A stretch of 64,000 nucleotides of DNA from Ginsengibacter hankyongi (GCF_008710285.1 NZ_VYQF01000001.1:1497501-1561500), one strand, 5' to 3'; positions 1 through 8,094 are shown, counted from the first letter of the stretch. Notes: a model not told the origin generated them from the sequence alone. Translations and numbers: made by a program.

Positions 1-431
1 GTATGTCCGAAACCTCCTTCACCTCGTGAAGAAACTTCCAATTTTTCAACAGGTTGCAACAGTGCCCGCTCCACTTTCGATATAACGACCTGGGCTATAC
101 GCTCTCCGTGGTTGATAATTTGTTCCTGCGATGATAAATTTATCAGGATAACTTTTAGTTCACCGCGGTAATCGCTGTCAATGGTACCCGGTGAATTTAA
201 ACAGGTTATCCCTTGTTTATGTGCAAGGCCGCTTCGGGGGCGCATTTGAGCTTCATAACCATTTGGTATTTCTAAAAAAATTCCTGTAGGAATCATAGCT
301 CGTTCCAAAGGTTGTAATATAACAGGATTTTGCAAATAAGCTCTTATATCCATACCTGCAGAACCTGCAGTTGAATATTCAGGTAAATCGTTTCCTGATG
401 TGTTGATGATTTTTATTACCACTTCATGCAT
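1..431 (-). CDS. dut: dUTP diphosphatase, C-terminus cut by window edge
   Basis: Hydrolyses dUTP to dUMP and pyrophosphate, keeping uracil out of DNA and feeding dTMP synthesis. Reading the minus strand from the ATG at 431 gives MHEVVIKIINTSG, then the trimeric dUTPase motifs: an AGxD-type motif 1 (AGSAGMDIRA), motif 2 (RPRSGLAHK), motif 3 with the catalytic Asp (GTIDSDYRGE) and, at the very edge, the glycine-rich motif 5 (GGFGHT). Only the last few residues should lie outside the window. An ATG four bases downstream (427) is out of frame. It is followed on the same strand by ispF in reverse order (ispF ends at 477), so the two may be cotranscribed. Confident. Confidence 0.93.
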   Translation of the reverse strand, partial: MHEVVIKIINTSGNDLPEYSTAGSAGMDIRAYLQNPVILQPLERAMIPTGIFLEIPNGYEAQMRPRSGLAHKQGITCLNSPGTIDSDYRGELKVILINLSSQEQIINHGERIAQVVISKVERALLQPVEKLEVSSRGEGGFGH

Positions 432-476
432 TGCGACAAAGATAATGATGCATGAGTTTAAAAAAATAAAGTTGTG

Positions 477-962
477 TCAATTATTAATCGAAATAAGCAA
501 AGTTGTTGCATATGCTGCAACTCCTTCTTCCCTGCCAACAAATCCCATTTTTTCGGATGTGGTTGCTTTTATAGAAACTGCATTTTCATTTAATGAAAGA
601 ATTGTTGAAATTACTTTTTGCATTTCGGGAATGTATTGTTTTATTTTAGGTTGTTCGAGGCAAACTGTTGAATCGATGTTTTCGATTTTATAACCAGCCT
701 CGGCAATAAGCCTGTAAGTTTTTTGTAAAAGTATTTTACTGTCTATGTCTTTAAAATCCGCAGATGTATCGGGAAAATGAACACCAATATCCCCAAGGCA
801 AGCTGCGCCAAGTAATGCATCGCAAATAGCATGAAGCAATACATCAGCATCGCTGTGCCCAAGAGCGCCTTTCACATGAGGAAGTTTTACGCCACCAATC
901 CATAAATCTCTCCCAGCTACCAATTGGTGAAAATCAATTCCAAAACCTATTCTAAATGACAT
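477..962 (-). CDS. ispF: 2-C-methyl-D-erythritol 2,4-cyclodiphosphate synthase
   Basis: Fifth step of the MEP isoprenoid pathway: cyclises CDP-ME 2-phosphate to MEcPP with release of CMP. The 161-aa length is typical. Metal ligands are visible: Asp10 and His12 in GIDFH, and His44 in HSDADVLLH. The C-terminal signature TSEKMGFVGREEGVAA, which binds the cytidine nucleotide, is intact. The start at 962 gives MSFRIGFGIDFHQL, the expected N-terminus. It lies upstream of dut on the same strand with a 45-bp gap. Family assignment is secure. Confidence 0.96.
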   Translation of the reverse strand: MSFRIGFGIDFHQLVAGRDLWIGGVKLPHVKGALGHSDADVLLHAICDALLGAACLGDIGVHFPDTSADFKDIDSKILLQKTYRLIAEAGYKIENIDSTVCLEQPKIKQYIPEMQKVISTILSLNENAVSIKATTSEKMGFVGREEGVAAYATTLLISINN

Positions 963-1094
963 GTAATTTTTTTATGTATTCTACGCTTAATTTTTATTAC
1001 GGCAAATATAATTTGAATCTTACTAAAAGTTTATTAACACCGCAATAGCATTATTAAGATTGAGACTTTTAAAAATTTCCCGACATGGCAATAA

Positions 1095-1128
1095 TAAAAA
1101 AAGCCTCATAAATGAAGCTTTAAAATTT
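1095..1128 (-). terminator. Intrinsic terminator of porV
   Basis: On the minus strand a stem AAAGC-T-TCAT pairs with ATGA-G-GCTTT and is followed by a run of T. It starts about 20 bases beyond the porV stop codon. Confidence 0.6.
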
Positions 1129-1146
1129 ATTTTTTAAAAGATTAAA

Positions 1147-2325
1147 TTATTCTTGCGTAGTTCCGACTGCAGTCTCTTTGTCAAGATTAAAAATAATACT
1201 AAAACGGAGTGTATTCGACAATGGATTGCGGTTGATTCCGTTACCTGAAGGAACGAGGTAAGAAAAGTTCAATCCAAACATATTATAATTTAACCCAGCC
1301 CCAAGAGTAAAATATTTGCGGTCGCCCTTTGTAGGATTTTCATAAAAATAACCTGCCCTGAAAGCAAACTGGCTATTATAGGAATACTCAGCTCCAACAG
1401 ATATTTGAAATTCTTTTAATTCTTCCTTAAACCCGCCTGGTGCATCGCTGAATGAGCTAAACCAACTGCTTACAACACCTTTACTATGATAGGCCACAAG
1501 GCCCGCAGAATCGCCAACAAGTGGAGGAGTAGGAACCAATAGCTTATTCACATCTAATCCGAAAGTAACTTTATTACTTTCATCAAAAGCCTTTACGTAA
1601 GCAATTCCCAGCCCCATGTTGGCGGGAATAAAATCTTTTTCAGATGCATCATTCGTGTATGATATTTTTGAACCAAGGTTAGAAAGTGCTATACCCCAAT
1701 TAAGGCCTGAGCCGTCACTGCTATTTACCGTTCCATCGTGGAACAATGAAACATCGCCTGCTACCGCACTTCCTGTTTTATAAGTGGAGCCACTTGCGGA
1801 TTGTCCACTTGCCAAATTTGAATTAATATATCTGAGGGCAATTCCCAGTCCCAGGTTATCTGCAAGTTTAAGAGAATAACCTGCATCAAATGCAAACTCA
1901 CGGGGCCGGTATGTTTGTAGGTTATTACCAAGGTTATCGGTAAACTGTATGTTTCCAAGACTAAAATACCGGAGAGATGCTGAAATGGCCTGGCGATCAT
2001 CTAGTTTGTAATACCCTGCGAGCGAGGCAAGATAAACATCGTTAAGATCTAGGCCTTTCAACCATGGAGTGTAAGTAACCGCAATTGCAGATTTGCTGGC
2101 AGCAAAAGGATATTTAGCCTGATTCCAAAAAGATGAATTCGCATCCGGTATAGTGGCAACTCCTACATCTCCCATACCACCGGCACGGGCGTCTGGAGAA
2201 ATTCTTAAAAATGGAACTGCTGTCGTAACAACATTAATTGAATTTGCTGTGCTTTGTGCGTTAACGACAAATACACTCCCAACCAGCATCACTAATGCCG
2301 TTAATGTCAAAGTTGCTTGTTTCAT
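1147..2325 (-). CDS. porV: Type IX secretion outer-membrane protein PorV (LptO)
   Basis: Outer-membrane beta-barrel of the FadL-like PorV family. In the type IX secretion system it shuttles cargo from the SprA translocon to the PorU attachment complex. The reading frame opens at 2430, but the natural start is the ATG at 2325, which gives a clean Sec signal peptide (MKQATLTLTALVMLVGSVFVVNAQ region, residues 1-24) and a 392-aa protein. The conserved N-terminal plug motif FLRISPDARAGGMGD with ATIPDANSSFWNQAK is present. The C-terminus ends in a barrel strand (LSNTLRFSIIFNLD) with a short tail. It is divergent from gldJ across 465 bp; porU, the usual neighbour, is not in the window. Confidence 0.9.
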   Translation of the reverse strand: MKQATLTLTALVMLVGSVFVVNAQSTANSINVVTTAVPFLRISPDARAGGMGDVGVATIPDANSSFWNQAKYPFAASKSAIAVTYTPWLKGLDLNDVYLASLAGYYKLDDRQAISASLRYFSLGNIQFTDNLGNNLQTYRPREFAFDAGYSLKLADNLGLGIALRYINSNLASGQSASGSTYKTGSAVAGDVSLFHDGTVNSSDGSGLNWGIALSNLGSKISYTNDASEKDFIPANMGLGIAYVKAFDESNKVTFGLDVNKLLVPTPPLVGDSAGLVAYHSKGVVSSWFSSFSDAPGGFKEELKEFQISVGAEYSYNSQFAFRAGYFYENPTKGDRKYFTLGAGLNYNMFGLNFSYLVPSGNGINRNPLSNTLRFSIIFNLDKETAVGTTQE

Positions 2326-2790
2326 GTGTAAATTTTGCTTGGTTAGGTAGAGCTGGACCTTATAGAAATTTCTTTTGGGTTTTGTAAAAATAAATTTTTT
2401 ATAGAAATAGCCAATTAAAATATAAACCACTTATAATTCAACAGGTTTTATTTCGCAAAACCAGTTTGAATAAATTTCTGAAAAATATTTATAAATTTTT
2501 TATTGTTACCTGAACGGATTTTATCGTACATTTATTGCTCAATCAAATCGCCATCTGTTAATTAAATCAATAAAAGGATTTTAAATTTCTACAAAAAACA
2601 TTTTTGGGTAAATACATTTAAAGATGGCGCTATCCTTTATTTGTGAATGGTTTGCAAAAAATTCTTTAAGCCTTTTATATTTATTTTCTGCTAAAATCGA
2701 AATCAGATAAAGTATCTATATTCGCATCTACAAATTGATACCCTAATACAATAATAAAGAAAACCTTTCGTTAAATAATCTTCTAAACGA
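2326..2790. promoter_or_regulatory. Divergent porV-gldJ intergenic region
   Basis: 465 bp without a gene between the divergent starts of porV and gldJ. It is very AT-rich. One TAnnTTYG-type -7 box (TATATTCG, 2717-2724) lies 66 bp upstream of gldJ; no convincing -33 partner is visible. I see no repeat or RNA structure in the rest. Confidence 0.35.
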
Positions 2791-4347
2791 ATGCACATGC
2801 AAAAATCAATATCTGCCGGAAATTTATGCCTTATTATCCTGGCCTCTTCTTTCACATTTATGTCTTGTCATAAAAAGAAAGATAAATCCTCTGTAACCGG
2901 ATGGAATTATGATGATAAGAACTATGGTAATTTCCATGTACTTAAAGCCAAAGAACAGAAAACCGGTCCAGGCCTGGTTTTCATACAAGGCGGAACATTT
3001 GTAATGGGCGCCAAAGAAGAAGATGTTATGGGCGATTGGAATAATATACCACGGCGTGTAAGTGTGAATTCATTTTATATTGATGAAACAGAGGTTGCCA
3101 ATGTACATTATCGCGAATATCTTTATTGGCTGGCTAACACATTTGATAATGACACTGCCGTAATGAGAATGGCGTTACCGGATACTTTGGTTTGGAGAAG
3201 TGAACTTGCGTATAACGAACCTTATGTGGAATATTATTTTCGCTATCCTGCGTATAATTATTATCCGGTAGTAGGTGTAACATGGGAACAAGCGCACGAT
3301 TTCTGTATCTGGAGAAGTGATCGTGTAAATGAAAAAATATTAATTGATAAAGGTTATTTAAATAAGCGAGCACCATTAGCGGAAATGAAAGGTGGCCAGG
3401 GCGATCAGACGTTTAATACAGATACGTATCTTATGAACCCCGACATGATAAACAATAAAACGGCTCCCAAAAAAGGTGGGCTTAAAGATGTGAGTGGAAG
3501 GCCAAGAAAAGTAATCACATTTGAAGATGGTCTTTTATTACCGGGATATCGTTTACCAACAGAAGCCGAATGGGAATATGCAGCGTATGGAATTGTTGCT
3601 CAAAATCCGAGCCCCCGCACCAAAGAAAAAAATCATGGTGAAGAATTGCTTTCGAACCAACAGGTTTATTCCTGGAGCAAGAATGTAAACGGACTGCGTG
3701 ATAACCGCCGGGGAAGCTGGCAGGGACAATTTTTAGCGAATTTCAAAAGAGGTAATGGTGACGTAATGGGCGTTGCCGGGGGCTTAAACGACCGTGCAGC
3801 GATACCTGGTCCTATCAAATCGTTTTATCCTAATGGTTTCGGATTATATAATATGAGCGGTAACGTGAGCGAATGGGTAGGAGATGTTTATCGTCCGCTA
3901 ACATCACTTGATGAAGATGACGTAAATCCTTATCGCGGGAATAAATTCAGCAAATTTTATAAAGATGCCCAGGGGGATTATGAGAGAGATACTTTGGGAC
4001 GTTTGAAGAAAGTAGTGGTAACAGATTCTGAAGCAGTTACCCGCCGCAACTACCAAAAAGGCGACGTTATAAACTATCTTGATGGTGACTCAATTTCGAG
4101 TGTGACTTACGGTTATGGTATAACTTCTTTAATTAGTGACAAATCCCGTGTTATAAAAGGGGGGAGCTGGAATGATATGCCATATTGGTTATCTCCCGGA
4201 GCAAGACGTTATATGGAACAGGACCAGGCAAGCAGTACAGTTGGATTCCGTTGTGCAATGACAAGACTAGGAAGTCCTGAAGGAAACGGATTTAAAGAAG
4301 GTAATATATTTGGAAAACGTAAGCAAAATAAAAAGCAAAGACGTTAA
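2791..4347 (+). CDS. gldJ: Gliding-motility lipoprotein GldJ (SUMF1 fold)
   Basis: Outer-membrane-associated lipoprotein needed for gliding and type IX secretion in Bacteroidota. The 518-aa product starts with a lipoprotein signal peptide and a lipobox ending FMSC, lipidated Cys26 being followed by a Lys-rich linker. A formylglycine-generating-enzyme-like (SUMF1) domain follows from about residue 62, with FIQGGTFVMGAKEED, YRLPTEAEWEYAA, FGLYNMSGNVSEWVGD and VIKGGSWNDMPYWLSPGARR. The C-terminus is strongly basic (GKRKQNKKQRR). GldK shares the same fold, but the motif TGPGLVFIQGGTF near the N-terminus, the adjacent porV and the downstream murF fit gldJ better. The Cys residues of true FGE enzymes are not expected here; the role is structural. 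Confidence 0.82.
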   Translation: MHMQKSISAGNLCLIILASSFTFMSCHKKKDKSSVTGWNYDDKNYGNFHVLKAKEQKTGPGLVFIQGGTFVMGAKEEDVMGDWNNIPRRVSVNSFYIDETEVANVHYREYLYWLANTFDNDTAVMRMALPDTLVWRSELAYNEPYVEYYFRYPAYNYYPVVGVTWEQAHDFCIWRSDRVNEKILIDKGYLNKRAPLAEMKGGQGDQTFNTDTYLMNPDMINNKTAPKKGGLKDVSGRPRKVITFEDGLLLPGYRLPTEAEWEYAAYGIVAQNPSPRTKEKNHGEELLSNQQVYSWSKNVNGLRDNRRGSWQGQFLANFKRGNGDVMGVAGGLNDRAAIPGPIKSFYPNGFGLYNMSGNVSEWVGDVYRPLTSLDEDDVNPYRGNKFSKFYKDAQGDYERDTLGRLKKVVVTDSEAVTRRNYQKGDVINYLDGDSISSVTYGYGITSLISDKSRVIKGGSWNDMPYWLSPGARRYMEQDQASSTVGFRCAMTRLGSPEGNGFKEGNIFGKRKQNKKQRR

Positions 4348-4366
4348 ATAATTTTTTTATAAATCG

Positions 4367-4403
4367 AAACCTCTTATTGAAAAATGAGAGGTTTTTTATT
4401 TTT
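4367..4403 (+). terminator. Intrinsic terminator after gldJ
   Basis: A 10-bp stem (ACCTCTTATT with AATGAGAGGT, one G-T pair), GAAA loop, then TTTTTT. It sits 20 bases beyond the gldJ stop and separates gldJ from murF. Confidence 0.85.
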
Positions 4404-4424
4404 AATAATAAAAACAGCAGTCTT

Positions 4425-4432
4425 TAAATTTG
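4425..4432 (+). promoter_or_regulatory. -7 box of murF promoter
   Basis: TAAATTTG matches the Bacteroidota -7 consensus TAnnTTTG and ends only 4 bases before the murF ATG. Transcription would begin at or within a few bases of the start codon, so the mRNA may be leaderless. It follows the gldJ terminator, which supports a separate promoter. Confidence 0.45.
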
Positions 4433-4436
4433 AAAC

Positions 4437-5735
4437 ATGCAAATTGAAGAAATTTATAAAATATACCAGCGATATCCTTCTGTTCAAACAGATACAAGGA
4501 AATTAAAAACGAACGATTTATTCTTTGCTTTAAAAGGCCCCAATTTTAATGGAAATCTTTTTGCAGAACAAGCTCTTGAAAAAGGTGCGGCTTATGTATT
4601 TGCAGATGAAATAACTTCGTTTAACCATGAGCGTATTATTTATACAAATAATGCACTTGAAACGTTACAACAGCTGGCACAATTCCATCGCCAGCAATTC
4701 AATGCTATTCCGGGAAAAGAAAGCGGCGTTCCATTTATTGCTATTACCGGTAGTAATGGAAAAACAACAACTAAAGAGCTGGTACATGCAGTACTCTCAA
4801 CAACGTACAAGACTTATACAACAGAAGGAAACTTGAATAACCATATTGGCGTTCCTCTCACGATTTTAAAGGTTAAGCCCGATGCGGAAATGGCTGTAAT
4901 TGAAATGGGCGCCAATCATTTAAATGAAATAGCAGGCTATTGCGAATACGCAATGCCTACACATGGTTTAATAACTAATATCGGGAAAGCACATTTAGAA
5001 GGATTTGGGGGCGTAGAAAATGTGAAAAAAGGCAAGGGAGAACTTTTCGCCTATCTCCGCAATACTAACGGAACAGCATTTGTAAATTCAGATGACGACG
5101 CTATTGCTGCGCTATGTAAAAACTTAAATAATAAAATATTTTATGGCGCTTCAGGAAAGAACCTGCAAGGTAAAATCATCAAAACAGATCCTTTTCCAGA
5201 AATACAAATTTTAGGTCCTGACTCCTTCAATATAAAAACAAGACTTACAGGAGCATATAATTTTTCAAATGTACTAGCTGCTGTTTGTATTGGCAGATAT
5301 TTTAAAGTAGATGATAAAAATATAAAAGATGCTATTGAAAGTTATACACCTTCCAACAGCCGTTCTCAATTAATACAACAAAAAAGTAATACCATTATTT
5401 TAGATGCGTACAATGCAAATCCGGGCAGCATGAAGGCAGCCATCGAAAACTTCGCATCTATGAAAGGAGATAAAAAAATTCTGCTGCTTGGTGCTATGAT
5501 GGAACTGGGCGCAGACAGCGAAAAAGAGCATGCAGCATTAATTTCACTTATTGATAAATATAAATGGGAAGATGTAGTTCTTGTAGGAAAAAATTTTAAT
5601 AACCTCAATCATAAATATATTAAATACGATAATGCCTTAGAAGTTAAAGGTTGGCTGCATAATCAACATCTTGAAAATGCCCAAATACTCATTAAAGGTT
5701 CACGCAGTATGCAAATGGAAAAAGTGTTGGAATGA
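4437..5735 (+). CDS. murF: UDP-MurNAc-tripeptide--D-alanyl-D-alanine ligase
   Basis: Adds D-Ala-D-Ala to the UDP-MurNAc tripeptide, the last cytoplasmic step of the peptidoglycan precursor. The 432-aa protein shows the three Mur-ligase domains: an N-terminal substrate domain with DTRKLKTNDLFFALKG, a central ATPase with P-loop TGSNGKTTTKE (residues 104-114) followed by TEGNLNNHIGVPLT and EMGANHLNEI, and a C-terminal domain with LDAYNANPGSMKAAIENF and GAMMELG. Length is usual. It lies directly upstream of the tRNA-Ser gene. gldJ-murF adjacency is often seen in Bacteroidota. Confidence 0.96.
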   Translation: MQIEEIYKIYQRYPSVQTDTRKLKTNDLFFALKGPNFNGNLFAEQALEKGAAYVFADEITSFNHERIIYTNNALETLQQLAQFHRQQFNAIPGKESGVPFIAITGSNGKTTTKELVHAVLSTTYKTYTTEGNLNNHIGVPLTILKVKPDAEMAVIEMGANHLNEIAGYCEYAMPTHGLITNIGKAHLEGFGGVENVKKGKGELFAYLRNTNGTAFVNSDDDAIAALCKNLNNKIFYGASGKNLQGKIIKTDPFPEIQILGPDSFNIKTRLTGAYNFSNVLAAVCIGRYFKVDDKNIKDAIESYTPSNSRSQLIQQKSNTIILDAYNANPGSMKAAIENFASMKGDKKILLLGAMMELGADSEKEHAALISLIDKYKWEDVVLVGKNFNNLNHKYIKYDNALEVKGWLHNQHLENAQILIKGSRSMQMEKVLE

Positions 5736-5740
5736 TGATG

Positions 5741-5748
5741 TACATTTG
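5741..5748 (+). promoter_or_regulatory. -7 box of the tRNA-Ser promoter
   Basis: TACATTTG is an exact TAnnTTTG box immediately after the murF stop and 28 bp before the mature tRNA 5' end. No clear -33 element is visible at the expected spacing. Confidence 0.5.
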
Positions 5749-5776
5749 CACTCCTTTTTTAAGAATTTATAATAAT

Positions 5777-5863
5777 GGAGACTTGTCCGAGTGGTTGAAG
5801 GAGCACGCCTGGAAAGTGTGTATACGGGAAACTGTATCAAGGGTTCGAATCCCTTAGTCTCCG
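5777..5863 (+). tRNA. tRNA-Ser(GGA)
   Basis: An 87-nt class II tRNA. The acceptor stem GGAGACT pairs with AGTCTCC (5856-5862), with discriminator G at 5863. The anticodon stem CACGC/GTGTG encloses loop CTGGAAA, anticodon GGA, reading UCC/UCU. A long variable arm follows (pairing around TACGGGAAACTGTA), then T-loop TTCGAAT. CCA is not encoded. The last 22 bases form part of the 23-bp duplicated sequence repeated at 18311-18333, so the island integrated here and left the tRNA intact. Confidence 0.95.
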
Positions 5864-5864
5864 C
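5842..5864 (+). repeat. attL core (23-bp direct repeat, copy 1)
   Basis: Starts GGTTCGAATC and ends GTCTCCGC; identical to 18311-18333 over 23 bp and different on both sides. It covers the T-arm and 3' acceptor strand of tRNA-Ser. Confidence 0.93.
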
Positions 5865-5876
5865 CTACTAAATTCA

Positions 5877-5901
5877 AAAACCCTTATTCAGTAAGGGTTT
5901 T
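5877..5901 (+). terminator. Terminator-like hairpin just inside attL
   Basis: Stem AAACCCTTA with TAAGGGTTT, loop TTCAG, then TTTTATTATT. It lies 13 bp inside the island and probably terminates the tRNA-Ser transcript, replacing the host terminator displaced by integration. It occupies the 56-bp spacer between the attL core and the arm repeats. Confidence 0.7.
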
Positions 5902-5920
5902 ATTATTTATAAGCAATAGG

Positions 5921-5940
5921 GGTAGCAAAAAAGGTAGCAA
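5921..5940 (+). repeat. Arm-type repeat pair, left end
   Basis: GGTAGCAA-AAAA-GGTAGCAA, a 12-bp-period direct repeat 56 bp inside the attL core. Other pairs lie at 9944-9963, 15306-15325 and 18183-18202. Paired short direct repeats beside the core are what arm-binding domains of tyrosine integrases recognise in other systems; binding here is inference. Confidence 0.65.
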
Positions 5941-6693
5941 AAAAGCAAAAATATTGCGTTGATTGAGCTATTGCACGTCAAATAGTATAAGTCCGTACTC
6001 ATTAACTTCTCAAAGCCGCATAAATATGCACTTTTTCTTTTCGAAAAAATTTTATTTAAAATGTGCAAAAAAATTTTAAACTCAATGTGCATATAGCTTA
6101 CATAATTATACACACTTCTTTTCCACAGACTGTTCAAAAGATTGACTGTGTTTTGTGAGTGTGAAAAAATAATTTTACAAAATAGCAAAACTCACCGGCC
6201 AGGGTGAGTTTTACAAGAAGGTTTCTAGAATTAGAGTTCTTTGAAAGAGTGATTGTTTAAACTAACAGAGCAAAAATAGCTCAGTCTCTCACATTACGCA
6301 AAACTTTTGTTTTGCACACGATGCAAATTTTGTTAATAACGCATGAAAGCCTTATCAGTTTAGGCCGTTTGTTGATAATTTTTGTAGCCAGATTTTACCT
6401 TTAGTTTACCTGTCAGGTGAAAATAATACACACAGTACAATGTAAAAATTATGTTTCAGGCCTGTTTTATAAAGGCTTAATAAACCTGTCCCCGATAGCG
6501 TAAAAACCGGAAAGTACCTTTGGTTAGCCGTATTGAGGGAAGAGGTTATTACTATTATATAAAATATTAAGACTTAACAATTCTTTAAATAGGTTGTTGT
6601 ACTTTAATTTTGAATTTGTTCACTAACACATGTGAGCAAATACTATAAAATTTAGCCAAATGAAGAAAACTATTTAACTATTTTTGATATAAT
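5941..6693. other. Non-coding left end of the island
   Basis: About 750 bp with no convincing gene; the one open frame here (minus, 5907-6188) overlaps the arm repeats and has no recognisable domain. It holds an 8-bp inverted repeat ATATGCAC (6024-6031) with GTGCATAT (6087-6094) around a very A/T-rich stretch, a strong hairpin at 6187-6212, a GCAAAAC-TTTT-GTTTTGC hairpin (6298-6315), and a small ACCTG-T-CAGGT palindrome near 6411-6421. It may contain integration-arm or host-factor sites. No function can be assigned with confidence. Confidence 0.5.
6187..6212. terminator. Symmetric hairpin, probable bidirectional terminator
   Basis: A 10-bp perfect stem AAAACTCACC/GGTGAGTTTT with a GGCCAG loop. 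The A and T runs are part of the stem, so it can act on either strand. Confidence 0.6.
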
Positions 6694-6725
6694 AAAAAAA
6701 GCCGTAGATGCGGTAACATCCACGG
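6694..6725 (-). terminator. Intrinsic terminator of the DUF6046 operon
   Basis: On the minus strand stem GCCGTGGATG pairs with CATCTACGGC (one G-T), loop TTACCG, then TTTTTTT. It lies about 200 bp beyond the DUF6046 stop codon, so the operon transcript would run antisense through the tRNA-like gene before ending. Confidence 0.75.
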
Positions 6726-6740
6726 CCAAAGTTTTAAGTT

Positions 6741-6814
6741 AGTCCCGTAGCTCAATTGAATAGAGCCGACATCTGTCTAATGTTTTAATGTGGGTTTGAA
6801 TCCCACCGGGACTA
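6741..6814 (+). tRNA. tRNA-Asp(GTC)-like gene carried by the island
   Basis: A 74-nt cloverleaf can be drawn by eye. The acceptor stem AGTCCCG/CGGGACT has seven Watson-Crick pairs with discriminator A. D-stem is GCTC/GAGC with loop AATTGAATA. The anticodon stem GACAT/ATGTT (one G-T) holds loop CTGTCTA, anticodon GTC. T-stem is GTGGG/CCCAC with loop TTTGAAT. CCA is not encoded. Oddities: position 37 is T rather than a purine, and the GG of the D-loop is GA while C56 of the T-loop is T, so the 19-56 tertiary pair could be A-U in place of G-C. A15 and T48 can still form the Levitt pair. It may be a real minor tRNA, a decayed one or a tRNA mimic. Confidence 0.6.
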
Positions 6815-6921
6815 CTTTATACTTACAAATGTAAACACAATACCGATACCAAGAAATATTTTAAAAAAAAAAATTGCATAAATTTTTTGTACAATTTTTT
6901 TGGCTCAAAACGTTGGAAAGT

Positions 6922-7545
6922 TCACAAAACCTGCAACAACACATCATGATCACTTAATGCATTTATAGTAAACGGCTGGGAAGAATAGCCGCCCGCTTCC
7001 TGTTCGAAAGTGATATCCTTTATAACAATATTATTAATGTCCAGGTTATTCAAATAAGCGCAAATGACAGGAATGGGCACGTTTGCAATCAGTTGATTTT
7101 TTAACGCGATTATTTCGTCGGCTGGATGGTGCCCGTTGCCGCCAACGATAAGGCCATTAATTTTTATTTGCCAATCATCAAGTCCAACAAATTCTTTTAT
7201 CGTACCATTACGGCCGGGGATAGATGTTCTAACTATATTCTTTGTCATAGAACAACTGAAAAGAATATTTATGAGGGTTAGCGGCTTTGTGGTTCTTTGC
7301 CTACCTGTATTTTGATCCGTATAAAGAACAGATCCAAAAGTGATATCCTGCATAACAGGCGTACCCAGGGGAGACATATAAAGCGGCTTATCCGGTGTGA
7401 ATGCCTGTATCTTACCTTGAAACTGGTTTTGCTCTGGTGGCATAGTTGGCATGCCTGCAATATTGAAGGCTCTTACAATTTCAGCAATAGGGGCACTCTT
7501 TATAAAAATTGGTTGCGGTATGTTGTTTAGGTCTGGCATGTACAT
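6922..7545 (-). CDS. DUF6046 phage-associated protein
   Basis: A 207-aa protein with features I associate with DUF6046, a family seen in Bacteroidota phages and probably baseplate- or tail-associated. The core motif SCSMTKNIVRTSIPGRNGTIKEFVGLDDW (about residues 93-121) is followed by INGLIVGG and a C-terminal ITFEQEAGGYSSQPFTINALSD segment. There is no signal peptide or membrane segment. Its ATG overlaps the TAA of the upstream 98-aa gene by one base (TAATG), so the two are translationally coupled. A second ATG lies two codons downstream. It is the only tail-type gene seen in the island, which makes its role unclear: a helper-remodelling part, or the last relic of a tail module. Confidence 0.65.
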   Translation of the reverse strand: MYMPDLNNIPQPIFIKSAPIAEIVRAFNIAGMPTMPPEQNQFQGKIQAFTPDKPLYMSPLGTPVMQDITFGSVLYTDQNTGRQRTTKPLTLINILFSCSMTKNIVRTSIPGRNGTIKEFVGLDDWQIKINGLIVGGNGHHPADEIIALKNQLIANVPIPVICAYLNNLDINNIVIKDITFEQEAGGYSSQPFTINALSDHDVLLQVL

Positions 7546-7841
7546 TATTTAAGTAAATCGTTTATATCAATGCTTTCCCCATGATCTTCATACAGGTTCT
7601 TTACTATTTCATCTTTTGCTACGTTCGTTACATAAAGAACAGATTCGGCAAACCGTTTTTTCTCTTCATCTGTTTTACAAAGTGTATTACTAATGGTTTG
7701 CTGTAATGCAATTTGGTTTGCATAAATATCGATGAGAAGATCGGTTATTAACCGGCGATTAATTATTATATCGTATCCGTCGTTTTCCATGTATTCATTA
7801 AAAAATGGGGCCAGTTTTCGGCGGTGCTGGTAAGGCTTCAA
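7545..7841 (-). CDS. Unknown 98-aa island protein
   Basis: No family recognised. It is mainly helical, with IINRRLITDLLIDIYANQIALQQTISNTL in the middle and an acidic C-terminus (EDHGESIDINDLLK). The longest frame begins at a TTG at 7841; an ATG at 7790 would give 81 aa starting MENDGYDII and may be the true start. Its stop overlaps the start of the DUF6046 gene (TAATG), so the two probably act together, for example as a small phage-structure partner or chaperone. That role is inference only. Confidence 0.55.
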   Translation of the reverse strand: MKPYQHRRKLAPFFNEYMENDGYDIIINRRLITDLLIDIYANQIALQQTISNTLCKTDEEKKRFAESVLYVTNVAKDEIVKNLYEDHGESIDINDLLK

Positions 7842-7890
7842 CCCCGAATTCCTCAGCGGCCCCTCGTTCTAGGCACTTAAAATAAAATCT

Positions 7891-8082
7891 TTATGCTGTT
7901 TGCATTTCTTTCTCTTCCTGAATTACTTTGTTAGAAGAGTATGTTTGCAAATATTTTACTATTGCTTCGCGTGCAAGCTCACTCTCTTTTTTCCCTTCAT
8001 TCTCACAGATATTATCGAACATCTTTAAAAACCCAAGCGGCAAAGTTGCTCTGATTTGGCGGCGCTTATTTTTGTTACTCAT
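7891..8082 (-). CDS. Ribbon-helix-helix DNA-binding protein
   Basis: A 63-aa protein with an Arc/CopG-type fold: a basic N-terminus with an alternating strand (RRQIRATLPLGFLKMF, residues 7-22), then two helices (DNICENEGKKESELAREAIVKYLQTY), and an acidic tail. Such proteins act as dimeric repressors in phages, plasmids and toxin-antitoxin pairs. There is no toxin-like partner directly beside it. It could bind the perfect inverted repeat at 8666-8685 upstream of its own gene cluster, but this is a guess. Confidence 0.7.
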   Translation of the reverse strand: MSNKNKRRQIRATLPLGFLKMFDNICENEGKKESELAREAIVKYLQTYSSNKVIQEEKEMQTA

Positions 8083-8094
8083 AAAAACAGTTTT

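Noticed and set aside
5842-5863. Disruption of tRNA-Ser by the insertion
   Set aside because: The 3' end is restored by the attL core; the acceptor stem pairs fully, so the tRNA remains complete.
5907-6188. 93-aa minus-strand frame at the left end of the island
   Set aside because: It covers the arm repeats, has Phe/Leu/Cys-rich shadow composition and no recognisable domain or start signal.
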